This document shows, in pieces, positions 63,495-64,000 of a stretch of 64,000 nucleotides of DNA. Made by a program: the position numbers and the translations under genes. The stretch spans positions 2,877,001 through 2,941,000 of the forward strand of contig CP000699.1 of assembly GCA_000016765.1 (NCBI GenBank), in the 5' to 3' direction. This stretch comes from Rhizorhabdus wittichii RW1. GTDB lineage: Bacteria; Pseudomonadota; Alphaproteobacteria; Sphingomonadales; Sphingomonadaceae. Below the pieces are notes generated by a model, which saw only the letters and a program-made list of their open reading frames with translations, ran no database searches and was not told the DNA's origin. Numbering within the stretch: position 1 is the first letter of the stretch; each line of letters starts with the position of its first letter.

Positions 63495-63770
63495 ATGAGT
63501 GCCCCCATCAAATCCCGCACCTTCAAGTCGGGCAATTCGGTCGCCCTGCGCCTTCCCAAGGCGCTGGGTGTCGAGGCGGGCACCGAGATGACCGTGCGCG
63601 AGGAAGCCGGCCGCTACATCGTCGAGCCGGTGAAGCAAGCCGGCAAGAAGATCGACCTGACGGGCATCTACGGATCCATCCCTGGCCTCAAGGCGCGGAT
63701 CGATGCGGAGCGGGAGTTCGATGATCCCCCGCGTCCCTGGCATCTGCTCGACCGGTCGAACGAAGCCTGA
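63495..63770 (+). CDS. vapB: VapB antitoxin (AbrB/SpoVT fold)
   Basis: 91 residues. N-terminal swapped-hairpin DNA-binding domain FKSGNSVALRLPKALGVEAGTEMTVREEAGRYIVEPV (about 10-46), C-terminal toxin-binding tail with an acidic and Trp-containing end (FDDPPRPWHLLDRSNEA). The stop TGA abuts the GTG of the toxin. Start ATG 63495. Confidence 0.9.
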   Translation: MSAPIKSRTFKSGNSVALRLPKALGVEAGTEMTVREEAGRYIVEPVKQAGKKIDLTGIYGSIPGLKARIDAEREFDDPPRPWHLLDRSNEA

Positions 63771-64000
63771 GTGCGCTATCTCATCGACACCAATTGCTGC
63801 ATCTTCCTGTTCGCCGGCGTCCATCCGGTGCTGGCGGACAGGGTCGGCGCGTTGGGCGAGGGCACGGTCGGCCTTTCGACGATCGTTCTCGCCGAACTGG
63901 CGCTCGGCAGTGCCAACGGCAAGGAACCCTCTCCCGCGGCGCTCGACCGACTCGTCGGAATATTCCCGGTGCTGCCTTTCGATGAAGCGGCCGCTCGCGC
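63771..64000 (+). CDS. vapC: VapC toxin, PIN ribonuclease (truncated by window end)
   Basis: First 76 residues seen: VRYLIDTNCCIFLFAGV with the first catalytic Asp, and STIVLAELALGSANG with the catalytic Glu. The GTG start at 63771 directly follows the vapB stop. The rest, with the remaining acidic residues, lies beyond base 64000. VapC toxins cut tRNA or rRNA. Confidence 0.9.
   Translation, partial: MRYLIDTNCCIFLFAGVHPVLADRVGALGEGTVGLSTIVLAELALGSANGKEPSPAALDRLVGIFPVLPFDEAAAR

Overview
The window is a high-GC alphaproteobacterial chromosome segment, most likely from a sphingomonad (Sphingomonas/Rhizorhabdus type). The pointers are the zapA - 6S RNA - 5-formyl-THF cyclo-ligase order, the tkt-gap-pgk-class I fba glycolytic block, a DUF2842 protein, a CnrYXH-like metal regulator beside an HME-RND pump, a large TonB receptor, a BenABD-type dioxygenase set, and short palindromic intergenic repeats of the kind common in that order. 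This is inferred from gene content only. No tRNA, rRNA or CRISPR array is visible. No gene-free stretch exceeds 300 bases; the longest (4097-4360) holds the 6S RNA candidate and a repeat.

Layout. 1-5258: nadE (cut by the window start), a diguanylate cyclase, DUF2842, 5-FCL, 6S RNA candidate, a GIY-YIG gene bounded by perfect inverted repeats, zapA and its coupled partner. 5412-11517: central carbon genes tkt, gap, MOSC, pgk, VOC, fba, ending at a shared terminator. 11560-22398: metal resistance, with the RND pump (A, B, C subunits), a His-rich peptide, a Tat-exported PLP aminotransferase, a secreted protein, the CnrH/X/Y-like sigma module, and CopC/CopD on the other strand. 22488-38447: amino-acid or peptide catabolism, with a FAD oxidoreductase, LysR, amidase, TonB receptor, four-gene polar amino-acid ABC transporter, cystathionine beta-lyase-like enzyme, CstA-YbdD, a dicarboxylate/amino-acid symporter and an exported RidA. 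A repeated palindromic box (ATAA-N7-TTAT) lies in front of several of these units and suggests one regulon. 38505-39181: PIN/antitoxin pair. 39200-42942: BenM-like LysR and BenA-BenB-BenD without the reductase BenC. 43025-45125: GrlR-like protein, MoxR ATPase, unknown protein.

45300-58491 is a surface-polysaccharide locus. The genes supply a UDP-N,N'-diacetylbacillosamine-like route (4,6-dehydratase, aminotransferase, acetyltransferase), two phosphoglycosyl transferases, glycosyltransferases, Wzy- and Wzx-like membrane proteins, an ATP-grasp protein, an acyltransferase, a DUF2334 deacetylase-like protein and a methyltransferase. From about 50.9 to 58.5 kb the DNA is visibly AT-richer than its surroundings, as expected of a transferred glycan cluster. 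An IS5-family element (52948-53851) has split one glycosyltransferase; removing it together with one 3-base duplication restores a continuous frame.

58632-64000 returns to conserved chromosome: gamma-glutamyltransferase, ffh, rpsP, rimM, a small membrane protein, and a VapBC pair cut by the window end.

The observations most worth a second look are the inverted-repeat GIY-YIG unit, the shared operator of the amino-acid island, the Asn-Glu variant phosphoglycosyl transferases, the exported aminotransferase inside a metal-response locus, and the IS-split glycosyltransferase.
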